Notes under the pieces: model-generated | The model's input: the letters and a program-made list of their open reading frames with translations, nothing else | What the model was told of the DNA's origin: nothing | The model's database searches: none | Source: Oscillospiraceae bacterium | Lineage (GTDB): Bacteria; Bacillota; Clostridia; Saccharofermentanales; Saccharofermentanaceae | NCBI GenBank assembly: GCA_902764825.1 | Contig: CACWXL010000005.1 | Location: 62,001-126,000 of the forward strand | Reading direction: 5' to 3' | Length of the DNA stretch: 64,000 bases | Part shown: piece after piece, positions 18,501 through 27,304 of the stretch | Layout: every line of letters begins with the position of its first letter | How positions within the stretch are numbered: the stretch's first letter is position 1 | Translations under genes and position numbers: made by a program

Positions 18501-19125
18501 TACGACTTTATATTTCATCACAGACAGCACGGGATTTGAGAAAGACGAATTCTTAAGAAGAGTGCGTTCTGCGTTAGAAGGCGGCGTTACCATTATCCAG
18601 TTGCGCGAAAAGAACAGGACCTCGCGTGAATATATCGATCTCGCAGAAGCAGTTCATGCAATAACAAAGGAATTCAATGTACCTCTCATAATCGACGACA
18701 GGATCGACGTGATGCTCGCCGCAGACTGCGAAGGAGTTCATGTGGGCGCGGAAGACATGCCCGTCGCCGTTGCAAGAAAGCTCATCGGCAAAGATAAGAT
18801 CCTGGGCGCTACGGCCAAAACAGTCGAAGCTGCGTCCAAAGCATTCAACGACGGCGCGGATTACTTAGGCGTCGGTGCGATCTACCCTACAACGACAAAG
18901 GTGAAGACAGTACTCACTTCGACTGAGACTTTGGATGCGATCACAAAAGCAGTTCCGATTCCGGTAAATGCCATTGGGGGCCTTAACGCTTCTAATCTTG
19001 GCGTGCTTAAAGGAATAGATATCGCAGGCGTCTGCGCAGTGTCTGCGATCATGAAGGCAGAATCTCCGAAGAAGGCTGCTGAAGATCTTAAGCAGGCATT
19101 CGAAGACATAAGGAGGAACGCATGA
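18490..19125 (+). CDS. thiE: Thiamine-phosphate synthase ThiE
   Basis: Joins HMP-pyrophosphate and thiazole phosphate to thiamine phosphate. 211-residue TIM barrel with IIQLREKN (about 35), LIIDDRIDVMLAADCEGVHVG (DDR pyrophosphate/Mg site and GVHVG), GATAKT, GVGAIYPTTTK and AIGGL phosphate-binding loops. AGGAGG precedes the ATG. Overlaps thiM by 11 bases and thiD by 4. Confidence 0.95.
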   Translation: MKLDTTLYFITDSTGFEKDEFLRRVRSALEGGVTIIQLREKNRTSREYIDLAEAVHAITKEFNVPLIIDDRIDVMLAADCEGVHVGAEDMPVAVARKLIGKDKILGATAKTVEAASKAFNDGADYLGVGAIYPTTTKVKTVLTSTETLDAITKAVPIPVNAIGGLNASNLGVLKGIDIAGVCAVSAIMKAESPKKAAEDLKQAFEDIRRNA

Positions 19126-19922
19126 AGACTGTACTTTCTATTGCAGGAAGCGACTGCTCGGGCGGTGCCGGCATTCAGGCCGACCTTAAGACCATGATCG
19201 CAAACGGCTGCTACGGAATGTCCGTTATCACATCGCTTACTGCCCAGAACACAACAGGCGTCAGATCGATACTTAACAGCGATCCCGGGTTCCTCAAAGA
19301 CCAGATAGATGCTGTTTTCGAAGACATCGTACCTGATGCGGTCAAGACAGGCATGATCCCTTCAGGAGAACTCGTGGAAGCAGTAGCGGAAAGACTTAAG
19401 GCTTACGGCGTTAAGAACCTCGTGGTCGACCCCGTCATGGTCGCAACGAGCGGCGCTGATCTCGCTACGTCGGAAAGCGTAAAAGCACTTAAGGAAAAGC
19501 TCATCCCGTTATCATCCGTCGTCACACCCAACGTTCCTGAGTCAGAAGTCCTCTCCGGACTTAAGATCAATACCAAAGATGACATGATCGAAGCTGCCGG
19601 AAAGATAAATTCCGAATGCGGATGTTCCGTTCTCATCAAGGGCGGCCACAACGAATCAAACTGCGATGACGTGCTGCTCCATAACGGCGAAGTCATCATC
19701 TTTGAGATGCAGAAGATAGATAACCCCAATACGCATGGAACGGGTTGTACTTTATCAAGCGCCATCGCCTGCAATCTCGCTAAAGGAATGACGGTTCCCG
19801 AAGCAGTCAAGCGTGCCAAGGAATACATCACCGGCGCTATTAAGTCAGGCCTTGATCTCGGACACGGAAGGGGTCCGTTGGATCACGGATACGACATCAC
19901 TACAGAATTCAAAAACACGTAA
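19122..19922 (+). CDS. thiD: HMP / HMP-phosphate kinase ThiD
   Basis: Makes the pyrimidine pyrophosphate for ThiE. 266 residues with SIAGSDCSGGAGIQADLKT at the N-terminus, TPNVPESEVLSG, VLIKGGH and the HGTGCTLSSAIACNLAKG catalytic region. Its ATG overlaps the thiE stop (ATGA), which implies translational coupling. Confidence 0.95.
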   Translation: MKTVLSIAGSDCSGGAGIQADLKTMIANGCYGMSVITSLTAQNTTGVRSILNSDPGFLKDQIDAVFEDIVPDAVKTGMIPSGELVEAVAERLKAYGVKNLVVDPVMVATSGADLATSESVKALKEKLIPLSSVVTPNVPESEVLSGLKINTKDDMIEAAGKINSECGCSVLIKGGHNESNCDDVLLHNGEVIIFEMQKIDNPNTHGTGCTLSSAIACNLAKGMTVPEAVKRAKEYITGAIKSGLDLGHGRGPLDHGYDITTEFKNT

Positions 19923-19933
19923 GGAGAACATAA

Positions 19934-21241
19934 ATGGAAAGAACTTATAAGACTCAGATGGAAGCCGCAAAGATGGGGATCGTGACTCCTGAGATGAAGA
20001 TCGTAGCTCAAAAGGAATACAGAACAGAGGAAGAGATCCGTGAATGGGTCGCCAAAGGTCAGGTTGCGATCTGCGCCAATAAGAACCACAAGTGCCTGAA
20101 TCCCGAGGGTGTCGGCTCAATGCTCAGAACGAAGATCAACGTTAATCTCGGCGTATCAAGAGACTGCAAGGACTATAACGTTGAGATGAAGAAGGTTCAG
20201 GCTGCTGTCGACATGGGAGCTGAAGCCATCATGGACCTCTCATCTCACGGCGACACAATACCCTTCCGCCGCAAGCTCACAGCAGAATGCCCTGCCATGA
20301 TCGGCACCGTTCCCGTATACGATGCGGTCATTCACTATCAGAGAGACCTTGCCACTTTATCTGCAAGGGACTTGATCGATGTAGTAAGGCTTCATGCTGA
20401 AGACGGCGTAGACTTCGTGACTCTCCACTGCGGAATAACAAGGCATACGATCGACCAGATCAAGAAGCACAAGAGAAAGATGAACATCGTATCAAGAGGC
20501 GGCTCTTTGATCTTTGCATGGATGTGCATGACAGGCAACGAGAACCCTTTCTATGAATACTACGACGAGATCCTTGATATCTGCCGCGAATACGACGTCA
20601 CTATCTCTCTGGGCGACGCATGCCGTCCGGGATGCCTTGCGGATGCAGGCGACGTCTGCCAGATCGAAGAGCTTGTAAAACTCGGCGAGCTTACAAAGCG
20701 CGCATGGGAAAAGGATGTCCAGGTAATGGTCGAAGGCCCCGGTCACATGCCGATGGACCAGATCGAAGCCAACATGAAGATCCAGCAGAGTATCTGCATG
20801 GGCGCTCCCTTCTATGTTTTAGGACCCCTCGTCACGGATATCGCTCCGGGTTATGACCACATCACATCTGCGATCGGCGGAGCCATTGCGGCCGCATCGG
20901 GCGCAGCTTTTCTCTGCTATGTAACTCCCGCAGAGCACCTGGCACTCCCCAATGTCGATGACGTTAAGCAGGGCATCATCGCTTCAAAGATCGCGGCTCA
21001 CGCTGCCGATATCGCGAAAAAGATCCCTCACGCCATGGACAGGGACAACGCCATGGGCGATGCGAGAAGAACCTTCAGATGGGATGACCAGTGGGCAGTA
21101 TCGATAGATCCTGAGACTGCAAAGGCGATCCGTGATTCAAGGGCTCCCGAACATGATGACACATGCTCCATGTGCGGCAAGTTCTGCGCAGTCAGGAGCA
21201 TGAATAAGGCACTCGAAGGTGAATATATAGATATCCTCTGA
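19934..21241 (+). CDS. thiC: Phosphomethylpyrimidine synthase ThiC
   Basis: Radical-SAM enzyme that converts AIR to the thiamine pyrimidine. 435 residues, the shorter form found in many anaerobes. The C-terminal cluster motif is CSMCGKFC (residues 411-418, CX2CX3C), one residue tighter than the CX2CX4C of enterobacterial ThiC; I believe short-form ThiC proteins share this, but did not check. GDACRPGC and [11 protein letters not shown] active-site segments are present. AAGGAG upstream. The stop is immediately followed, on the other strand, by the hydF stop; no terminator is visible between them. Confidence 0.95.
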   Translation: MERTYKTQMEAAKMGIVTPEMKIVAQKEYRTEEEIREWVAKGQVAICANKNHKCLNPEGVGSMLRTKINVNLGVSRDCKDYNVEMKKVQAAVDMGAEAIMDLSSHGDTIPFRRKLTAECPAMIGTVPVYDAVIHYQRDLATLSARDLIDVVRLHAEDGVDFVTLHCGITRHTIDQIKKHKRKMNIVSRGGSLIFAWMCMTGNENPFYEYYDEILDICREYDVTISLGDACRPGCLADAGDVCQIEELVKLGELTKRAWEKDVQVMVEGPGHMPMDQIEANMKIQQSICMGAPFYVLGPLVTDIAPGYDHITSAIGGAIAAASGAAFLCYVTPAEHLALPNVDDVKQGIIASKIAAHAADIAKKIPHAMDRDNAMGDARRTFRWDDQWAVSIDPETAKAIRDSRAPEHDDTCSMCGKFCAVRSMNKALEGEYIDIL

Positions 21242-22447
21242 TCAGGAGTTAAGTTCCTTGATAAGGTCAGGGAACACTTCCAGAGAACGCTTCAGGATAC
21301 CGTGCATGTAAGCGATTGCGGTCCCGTAATTAGTCATCGGGATGCCGCAGTCGCTTGCGCATTTTGTGCGGTATATCATCTCGCGGTCATTGAGCATGCA
21401 TGCCCCGCAGTGAATGATCATCTTGTATTTGGTCAGATCATCTGCAAAAGAAAGACCTGAAGTCGTCTCGATCTTGATGTCTTTTCCGGTATATTCGCGG
21501 AGCCATTTCGGGATCTTGAAAGTACCGATGTCTTCACATTGCCTGTGGTGCGTGCAGCCTTCCGAGATAAGGACGGTATCGCCGTTCTCCAATGACTCGA
21601 TCGCTTTGACGCCCTTTACTGCAGACTCGAGAAAACCCTTGTGCCTTGCAAGCAGGATCGAAAAGGACGTGAGCATGATATCTTCCGGAACTGTCTTTGA
21701 GACTTTGCCGAACGCCTGGCTGTCGGTAACGACGAGCTTCGGCTTTGTTTTAAGGTTGTCCAGAAGTTCCTTAAGATCAGTATCCTGCGCAATATAAGCG
21801 AGCGCATGGCTGTCCAGGATCTCTCTTAACACCTGCTGCTGCGGAAGTATGATCCTGCCCTTCGGAGCGGAACTGTCGATCGGGATCACAAGGACCACTG
21901 TATCGCCCGGCTCAATTAGATCACTTATAAGAGGTGTTGCGGCAGGCTTTGAAAGCCCTGCTGCAGCGATCATCTCCTTGAGTCTGTTTATGTTCTCGCC
22001 GGTTACGGAACTTACACAGATCTCATTGGGTCTGACGGCAAGGCCGCCTTCCTTAAGGTCTGCCTTGTTAAATGCAATGATGTAAGGTATTCCCTTCTCT
22101 TCAAACAAACTGATGAGTTCCTCATCGGTCTTCCTGATACCGTCTGACAGGTCAACGACAAGGACGGCAACGTCAGTCTTGTTAAGCACGAGTTTTGTCC
22201 TGCTTATTCTCTTCTCGCCCAGGATCCCGTCATCGTCAAAACCGGGAGTATCGATGATCACTACAGGTCCGAGCGGCAGGATCTCCATAGCTTTATAGAC
22301 CGGGTCTGTAGTAGTTCCCCTTGTATCGGATACTATTGCAAGATCCTGATCCGTGATCCTGTTTACAAGACTTGATTTGCCTGCATTTGTCCTTCCGAAA
22401 AATCCGATATGGATCCTCTCGGACGAAGGGGTGTCATTTAATCCCAT
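21242..22447 (-). CDS. hydF: HydF, [FeFe]-hydrogenase maturation GTPase
   Basis: Scaffold GTPase that normally receives and transfers the 2Fe subcluster of [FeFe]-hydrogenase. 401 residues: TrmE/Era-type GTPase domain with GRTNAGKS (18-25), DTPGFDDD (about 66-73) and NKAD (127-130); a dimerization region; and a C-terminal Fe-S domain with C298-x-H300 and HCGAC (346-350), the CxH...HCxxC cluster set. GGAGG precedes the ATG, which overlaps the upstream gene by 14 bases. Last gene of the 11-gene operon. HydE and HydG, its usual radical-SAM partners, are not in the window. Confidence 0.9.
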   Translation of the reverse strand: MGLNDTPSSERIHIGFFGRTNAGKSSLVNRITDQDLAIVSDTRGTTTDPVYKAMEILPLGPVVIIDTPGFDDDGILGEKRISRTKLVLNKTDVAVLVVDLSDGIRKTDEELISLFEEKGIPYIIAFNKADLKEGGLAVRPNEICVSSVTGENINRLKEMIAAAGLSKPAATPLISDLIEPGDTVVLVIPIDSSAPKGRIILPQQQVLREILDSHALAYIAQDTDLKELLDNLKTKPKLVVTDSQAFGKVSKTVPEDIMLTSFSILLARHKGFLESAVKGVKAIESLENGDTVLISEGCTHHRQCEDIGTFKIPKWLREYTGKDIKIETTSGLSFADDLTKYKMIIHCGACMLNDREMIYRTKCASDCGIPMTNYGTAIAYMHGILKRSLEVFPDLIKELNS

Positions 22448-23501
22448 ATAAGTATTCCTCCGGCTTCAGGAGATTTGGTATCTGTTTTCTGTAAAGTCTT
22501 CCCGACATCGCGAAATGCGGAAGCTCTATGAACTTTGCCCTGTCAGGCGAGATGAGTCTGACCATCGGGTCCGCGATTATGGTCTCGGCATCCTTAAGGG
22601 CAGCTTCGATCTCTTCCTCGCCATGGCATCGCTTGTCACAGCCGAGCAAGAGCCCGTCAGTGATCTCGGTCGTGGCGATAACGTTAAAATCCAATCCGTA
22701 AGTCTCTTTGATATATGCTGCAACAGAACCCGATATGACAGGTTCGCCAACGATATAGTTCTTTGAATAAGATCTTTGGACATCCATATATTCCTTAACG
22801 GTTCCGTTCCACGGAAGGCCTTTGATATACGGTATCCCGAACTTATCCTTCATATATTCGCATGCGGCAATACCCGAAGAGGATACAGCCAGATTAAGTT
22901 CAGCTTTTGCAGCATTCATCACGCTGTCAAAAGATGTGCCCAGTGCCCAGTTGGATACTGTCTCATGACCGTCAGTTATATAGATGTCCGTTGATGTAAA
23001 ATCAAGGGGCGTCATTCCGACAATATTGATCCCGCAGCGGATCTTCTCTTCTGTTCCTTTAAGCATTTTTACCGCAAAGCTCAGGAACGCTTCGGACTGC
23101 CCCTTTGTATAGTCATGCATCGCATTGGTGTTTACGTAGAAACACGGAAGGCCTGTCTTCTCCTCCAGCACTCTGCAAATACCCTTAAAATCCGTTCCGT
23201 TAAGATACGGGAGCGGAGAATTGGCAAGAGCTATGAACCGTGGCTTCATCTTATCTGCGGCAAAGCATATATCGTCAATGAACTTGCCGTCGTTTCCGGT
23301 AATGGCATCGATATCGTTCAGGCCTGAAATATAGATGAGGCTTTCCTGATCAAACCACCTTACCTCGTCGTGCGTATTGTATGTCGAGTTGCATCCTGAA
23401 GGGTCGTGAATGACAGTCATTCCGCCCAGCTCATAAAGAGCGCTGGCAGCACCTGACACATCACCTGTATAGACCGGTAAGATCCTGTACGTCTTTCTCA
23501 T
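22434..23501 (-). CDS. Nitrogenase component 1-like subunit (K-type, copy 2)
   Basis: 355-residue member of the nitrogenase/protochlorophyllide-reductase component 1 superfamily. It is much shorter than NifK (about 520). The start RILPVYTGDVSGAASALYELGG and the DPSGCNSTY loop (Cys37) correspond to a P-cluster-type ligand region, but only one such Cys is kept here. It clearly resembles the copy at 29586-30518 (shared GMTPL and SSSGIxACEY segments). Starts by ATGA overlap with the D-type gene, SD AGGAG. Probably forms a D/K-type pair with the product of 23498-24796. Substrate unknown. Confidence 0.8.
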   Translation of the reverse strand: MRKTYRILPVYTGDVSGAASALYELGGMTVIHDPSGCNSTYNTHDEVRWFDQESLIYISGLNDIDAITGNDGKFIDDICFAADKMKPRFIALANSPLPYLNGTDFKGICRVLEEKTGLPCFYVNTNAMHDYTKGQSEAFLSFAVKMLKGTEEKIRCGINIVGMTPLDFTSTDIYITDGHETVSNWALGTSFDSVMNAAKAELNLAVSSSGIAACEYMKDKFGIPYIKGLPWNGTVKEYMDVQRSYSKNYIVGEPVISGSVAAYIKETYGLDFNVIATTEITDGLLLGCDKRCHGEEEIEAALKDAETIIADPMVRLISPDRAKFIELPHFAMSGRLYRKQIPNLLKPEEYLYGIK

Positions 23502-24796
23502 ATGCAGCTCCTGCAGCCCAGGCCCTTGCGCGGTATGATATCGCGTAGATCCTTCTCATTTATGAATGCTTCTTCCATAAGTCTTATGAATTCGGCGATC
23601 CCGGCAAAACCGTAAAGGCCGCCGCCTTCGACCATGTTCACGAAATTACCCGTTCCTTCAAACCACGCGGCTTTCTGGCCTGCTGCAAGGACCTTTCCGG
23701 CGCATCTTACAGGTCTTCTGTTGACAACATGGATCGTGGAATGAAGCACGAGTTCAGGATAGTTCTCCGCAAGGTATCTGAAATCCTCCTCTTCTGCAGG
23801 ATCTAAAGCATCAAGATAAACAGTCTTAACATTGATGCCGTTATCCAGAAGGAACCTTGCAAGCGATAACGGCCTCGGTACTGCCGTATAATCTATCGCA
23901 ACGGGAGTATCACCTGCCAGCTTCTTTAATCTTCCGAGCTCTTCTTCGCAGGCTCTTATGCCGTTCTCGAAAAAGCCTTCGGGTATCTTCAGGCCTGATT
24001 CACTAAGTTCTTTTTTTACCGTGTCATAACTGAAGCTTAACGGAGCGTAGATATACTTTCTGTCAAGCCTTTTGGATATTGCCTGTGTTGCCATAAGGCC
24101 TGCCGGATACTGACAGATAAAAAGCGAAGATACGCCTGTCGAATAGTATTCCTCAAGCGTCCTGCAGTCTGCCGTATCTTTGACGGTCATGTTATTGGAT
24201 TCCAGTATGGTCTTAAAATCATTTGCGGATGCAGGCATGTCGCTTCCCGCGAAGGTTACGGTATCAGCATTTAAAGGAAGTTCGGGGATGATGTCCGACA
24301 TTGCTTTTCGAAGCCTCTGGTCAGGAGTCGTTCCACGCTTCTGCATGACAGGATCCATGAATCCTCTGACGAACTTTACATCAGGGAATCGCGATTCAAG
24401 CTGCCTGTAGATATATCCGATATCACAGCCCATGAACTTATGCACGCATACCGGGAAGATGATGACTACGGGAGGGATCTTCGAGAGCTTATTCAGACAG
24501 TCGGTGACACCTTCTATCGTAGTCTCTTCGATCCTTCCTGAATGCGTCATGTCGTCTTCTTCGAGGACAACGGATGAGAATCTTCCGAGTTCACCCATTT
24601 CGGCGGCCGTCATTACAACACCGCGCAGACAGTTATCTGCGCAGATATATATCTGGTGTGCTCCGGGGATCCTGAATCCGATATGCACGATATTCCAGGT
24701 CCCGTGAGCCGGCGCATTGAATTCCAGGCCGTTTGCAAACGGCTTCGGAAATGACGCACTGCCTATTAAAACTTTCTCATCACTTGACGTTTGCAT
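23498..24796 (-). CDS. Nitrogenase component 1-like subunit (D-type, copy 2)
   Basis: 432 residues, superfamily of NifD/NifE/BchN-like proteins by order and pattern. Cysteines occur as CADNC (52-56) and CVHKFMGC (117-124), where nitrogenases have cluster ligands. An extra pair ends the protein: GLGCRSCI (C428, C431), reminiscent of a metal or disulfide site. The start overlaps the ACT-protein stop by 17 bases and has no clear SD, so coupling is likely. NifD-type cofactor ligands cannot be assigned. Confidence 0.72.
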   Translation of the reverse strand: MQTSSDEKVLIGSASFPKPFANGLEFNAPAHGTWNIVHIGFRIPGAHQIYICADNCLRGVVMTAAEMGELGRFSSVVLEEDDMTHSGRIEETTIEGVTDCLNKLSKIPPVVIIFPVCVHKFMGCDIGYIYRQLESRFPDVKFVRGFMDPVMQKRGTTPDQRLRKAMSDIIPELPLNADTVTFAGSDMPASANDFKTILESNNMTVKDTADCRTLEEYYSTGVSSLFICQYPAGLMATQAISKRLDRKYIYAPLSFSYDTVKKELSESGLKIPEGFFENGIRACEEELGRLKKLAGDTPVAIDYTAVPRPLSLARFLLDNGINVKTVYLDALDPAEEEDFRYLAENYPELVLHSTIHVVNRRPVRCAGKVLAAGQKAAWFEGTGNFVNMVEGGGLYGFAGIAEFIRLMEEAFINEKDLRDIIPRKGLGCRSCI

Positions 24797-25028
24797 AAGA
24801 AGTCTTGACTTTTACTCCGTCTAAGCGTCCTATCTTTCCTGTTATCTCGCTTATGTAATCCTGGGGCGCATTGATGGCGATCATGATGATGCTTATCCCT
24901 TTCTCGCGGTAAGGCACACCCATTCTTCCGATAATGTATTTTCCTGCCTCATGAAGAAGCGCGTTCAGTTTTTCGACTGACTCAGGATTTTCCACAATTA
25001 TCGATATTGCAGCTACTCTTGTTTCCAT
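24780..25028 (-). CDS. ACT-like protein of the TM1266 / iron-only hydrogenase regulator family
   Basis: 82-residue single ACT-like fold with VAAISIIVENPESVEKLN, IGRMGVPY and GISIIMIAINAP segments, typical of the TM1266 family often encoded beside hydE/hydF/hydG. Proposed to regulate or assist [FeFe]-hydrogenase maturation; mechanism unknown. The start at 25028 was chosen for AAAGGAG upstream; the longer frame to 25064 lacks a ribosome site. Lies between hypE and the second D-type gene. Confidence 0.82.
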   Translation of the reverse strand: METRVAAISIIVENPESVEKLNALLHEAGKYIIGRMGVPYREKGISIIMIAINAPQDYISEITGKIGRLDGVKVKTSYANVK

Positions 25029-25038
25029 AAGGTCTCCT

Positions 25039-26043
25039 TTAGCAGATTCTCGGAAGCAGTTCATTGCCGGGCTTGGGAAGATATGTCTGTCCGCCGACCT
25101 CAGTCGTCATGACGACTCTTCCGACTTCGTCTTCCATTACTTCTCCGATGATCACAGCACCTTCAGTGTACTTAGTAGTCTTAAGAACATCAACAACTGC
25201 CTGTGCTTTTTCCGCAGGGCACATCATTACCATTCTGCCTTCGCACGCAAGATACAGAGGTTCAAGTCCGAGAAGACCTGTAACGCCGCTGACTTCAGGC
25301 GCAACGGGAACACTGCTCCTGTCCACCCTGATGCCTACTCCGGCCTCGTCGGCAATCTCATAAAGGACTGTTCCGACGCCGCCTCTTGTCGCATCTCTTA
25401 TGACATGCATCTCAGGGCAGACTTCAAGCGCCCTTCTTACAGGCTCCCAGAGCGGTGCGCAGTCAGATGTGACATCTGCTTCGATCCCGTATTCATCTCT
25501 TGCGAGAAGAATGGCTGTTCCGTGTCTTCCGACGTCACCTGTCACGATGATCTTATCACCGGGCTTGGCAAACTTGCCGGATGTGCTGATGCCTTCATCA
25601 ATGACACCCACACCTGCCGTAGTGATGAAGATCTTATCCACCTGGCCTTTTCCCGCAACCTTCGTGTCGCCTGCAACTATGTATACTCCGGCTTCTCTTG
25701 CAGTCTCGCCCATAGTCTTTGCTATGAGCTCAAGATCTTCTATCGGAAGTCCTTCCTCGATTATGTAGGAGCATGTGAGGTAAAGAGGCTTTGCGCCCAT
25801 GCATGCGAGGTCATTGACCGTGCCGCAGACAGAAAGCCTTCCTATGTTGCCGCCCGGATACTTCCAGGGCGATACGATAAAGCCGTCCGTCGACATTGCG
25901 ATACGTCCTTCAGGCTTCGGCAGCACGGCAGCATCATCTGCCGTGAAATATGCGTTGCCGAGATTCTTCTTAAATATCTCACCGATAAGCTCGGAAGTCT
26001 TTCTTCCGCCGCTTCCGTGAGCAAGCGTTATTACATCATTCAT
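25039..26043 (-). CDS. hypE: HypE, hydrogenase cyanide-ligand synthesis protein
   Basis: Dehydrates a thiocarbamoyl group on its own C-terminal Cys to make cyanide for an Fe(CN)2CO unit. 334 residues: PurM-like ATP-binding domains with LAHGSGG, FTADDAAV and STDGFIVSPW segments, GVGTVLYEIA, and the intact C-terminal PRIC whose final Cys carries the cyanate. Start at 26043 (ATGA overlap with hypD); the longer frame adds 11 unlikely residues. Intact catalytic tail suggests a working enzyme. Confidence 0.95.
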   Translation of the reverse strand: MNDVITLAHGSGGRKTSELIGEIFKKNLGNAYFTADDAAVLPKPEGRIAMSTDGFIVSPWKYPGGNIGRLSVCGTVNDLACMGAKPLYLTCSYIIEEGLPIEDLELIAKTMGETAREAGVYIVAGDTKVAGKGQVDKIFITTAGVGVIDEGISTSGKFAKPGDKIIVTGDVGRHGTAILLARDEYGIEADVTSDCAPLWEPVRRALEVCPEMHVIRDATRGGVGTVLYEIADEAGVGIRVDRSSVPVAPEVSGVTGLLGLEPLYLACEGRMVMMCPAEKAQAVVDVLKTTKYTEGAVIIGEVMEDEVGRVVMTTEVGGQTYLPKPGNELLPRIC

Positions 26044-27095
26044 ACTTCGCCTCCATACATATAAAATGCCGAGCATGCACCTTCATCAGATACCATGCAT
26101 GCACCGACAGGGTGATCGGGATTGCACGCCTTTCCGAAAAGCGGGCACTCCGACGGCAGGATCTTTCCCTGCAGAACGATCCCGCATTTGCATGCCGTCT
26201 TACGCTCAAATTCCATCTTCGGTACCGAATACTTCTTTCTGGCATCGTAATCAGCATATTCGTCCCTGAGCTCGACGCCGGAATCAGGTATTACGCCAAT
26301 GCCGCGCCATTCGGCATCGCAGGATCTCATAAATTTATCAACGAGTGCAACGGCGGCAGGACTTCCCTCGTCGGTTACCACTCTCGGATAAGCATTTACA
26401 AAGAACGGCTTGCCTTCGGAAGCATTCTTAACCGTTACCGCAAGTGATGCGAGAAGTTCATCACCCGTAAAGCCTGCTATGGTTCCGCTTATGCCGCGCT
26501 CTGCAAGATCTTTGCAGAGCTTCGTTCCGATGATCGCATGAACGTGTCCCGGATAAAGATATGCATCAGTCGAAGATGCCATTGCTTCATAAGCACCGGG
26601 CATGGTCTTGTTTGCCGTAAGGAGCGAAAAGTTATCAAGTCCGTCCCTTACTGCATTCTTTACGGCAATGACATCGGAAGGCGTCGTTGTCTCAAACCCT
26701 ACGGAAAGGAAAACGACCTGCTCTTCGGGGTGATCCTTGGCATACTTTTCCGCATCGATCGGCGAATACACGATCTTCACTTTTCCGCCTTCCGCTCTGG
26801 CCTGTTGAAGGCTCTTAACATTTCCGGGAACTCTTACAAGATCTCCGAAGGTCGTAAGCGTACAGCCTTTCTCAAGAGCCAGATAAACAGCCTCATCGAT
26901 ATATGCAGCAGGTGTTACGCATACCGGACACCCGGGGCCTGAGATGAGATTGATCTTAGGAGACAGGAACTTTCTTATTCCCTGCCTGAAGATCTCATGC
27001 GTATGCGTGCCGCAGACTTCCATTATCCTTACGGAAGGACCGTCGTAAGTCTCAAGGAATCTGCGCATATCAGCAGTACTGTTGATGCTTGTCAT
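26040..27095 (-). CDS. hypD: HypD, Fe(CN)2CO assembly scaffold
   Basis: [4Fe-4S] protein that holds the iron while CN and CO are attached, together with HypC. 351 residues with EVCGTHTHEI, SGPGCPVCVTP (Cys pair for redox and iron binding), and a C-terminal Cys cluster: CKCG, CPLFGKAC, GACM (about 295-340). ATGA overlap with both neighbours (hypC, hypE). All signature cysteines visible. Confidence 0.95.
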   Translation of the reverse strand: MTSINSTADMRRFLETYDGPSVRIMEVCGTHTHEIFRQGIRKFLSPKINLISGPGCPVCVTPAAYIDEAVYLALEKGCTLTTFGDLVRVPGNVKSLQQARAEGGKVKIVYSPIDAEKYAKDHPEEQVVFLSVGFETTTPSDVIAVKNAVRDGLDNFSLLTANKTMPGAYEAMASSTDAYLYPGHVHAIIGTKLCKDLAERGISGTIAGFTGDELLASLAVTVKNASEGKPFFVNAYPRVVTDEGSPAAVALVDKFMRSCDAEWRGIGVIPDSGVELRDEYADYDARKKYSVPKMEFERKTACKCGIVLQGKILPSECPLFGKACNPDHPVGACMVSDEGACSAFYMYGGEV

Positions 27096-27304
27096 GCAAG
27101 ATTCTCCTTCAATACTTTCTCTGTTTCCGACTTGTCGTCGTCAGTGATCTTTGCGATCGCACAGCCTGCATGGACCATGACGAAATCACCGGGTTCAAGG
27201 TCGTCTAAGAGCTCTGCGGAGATCTCTCTTTTCGCGCCCGTACAGTCGACCATTGCGACACCGTCCTTAACACTGATGACTTTTGCAGCTAAACCTACAC
27301 ACAT
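27092..27304 (-). CDS. hypC: HypC, hydrogenase assembly chaperone
   Basis: 70-residue beta-barrel chaperone that carries the Fe(CN)2CO unit from HypD. Begins MCVGLAAKV; Cys2 is the essential ligand. GDFVMVHAGCAIAKI is the second family block. AGGAGG before the ATG, which abuts the hypF stop. Confidence 0.95.
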   Translation of the reverse strand: MCVGLAAKVISVKDGVAMVDCTGAKREISAELLDDLEPGDFVMVHAGCAIAKITDDDKSETEKVLKENLA

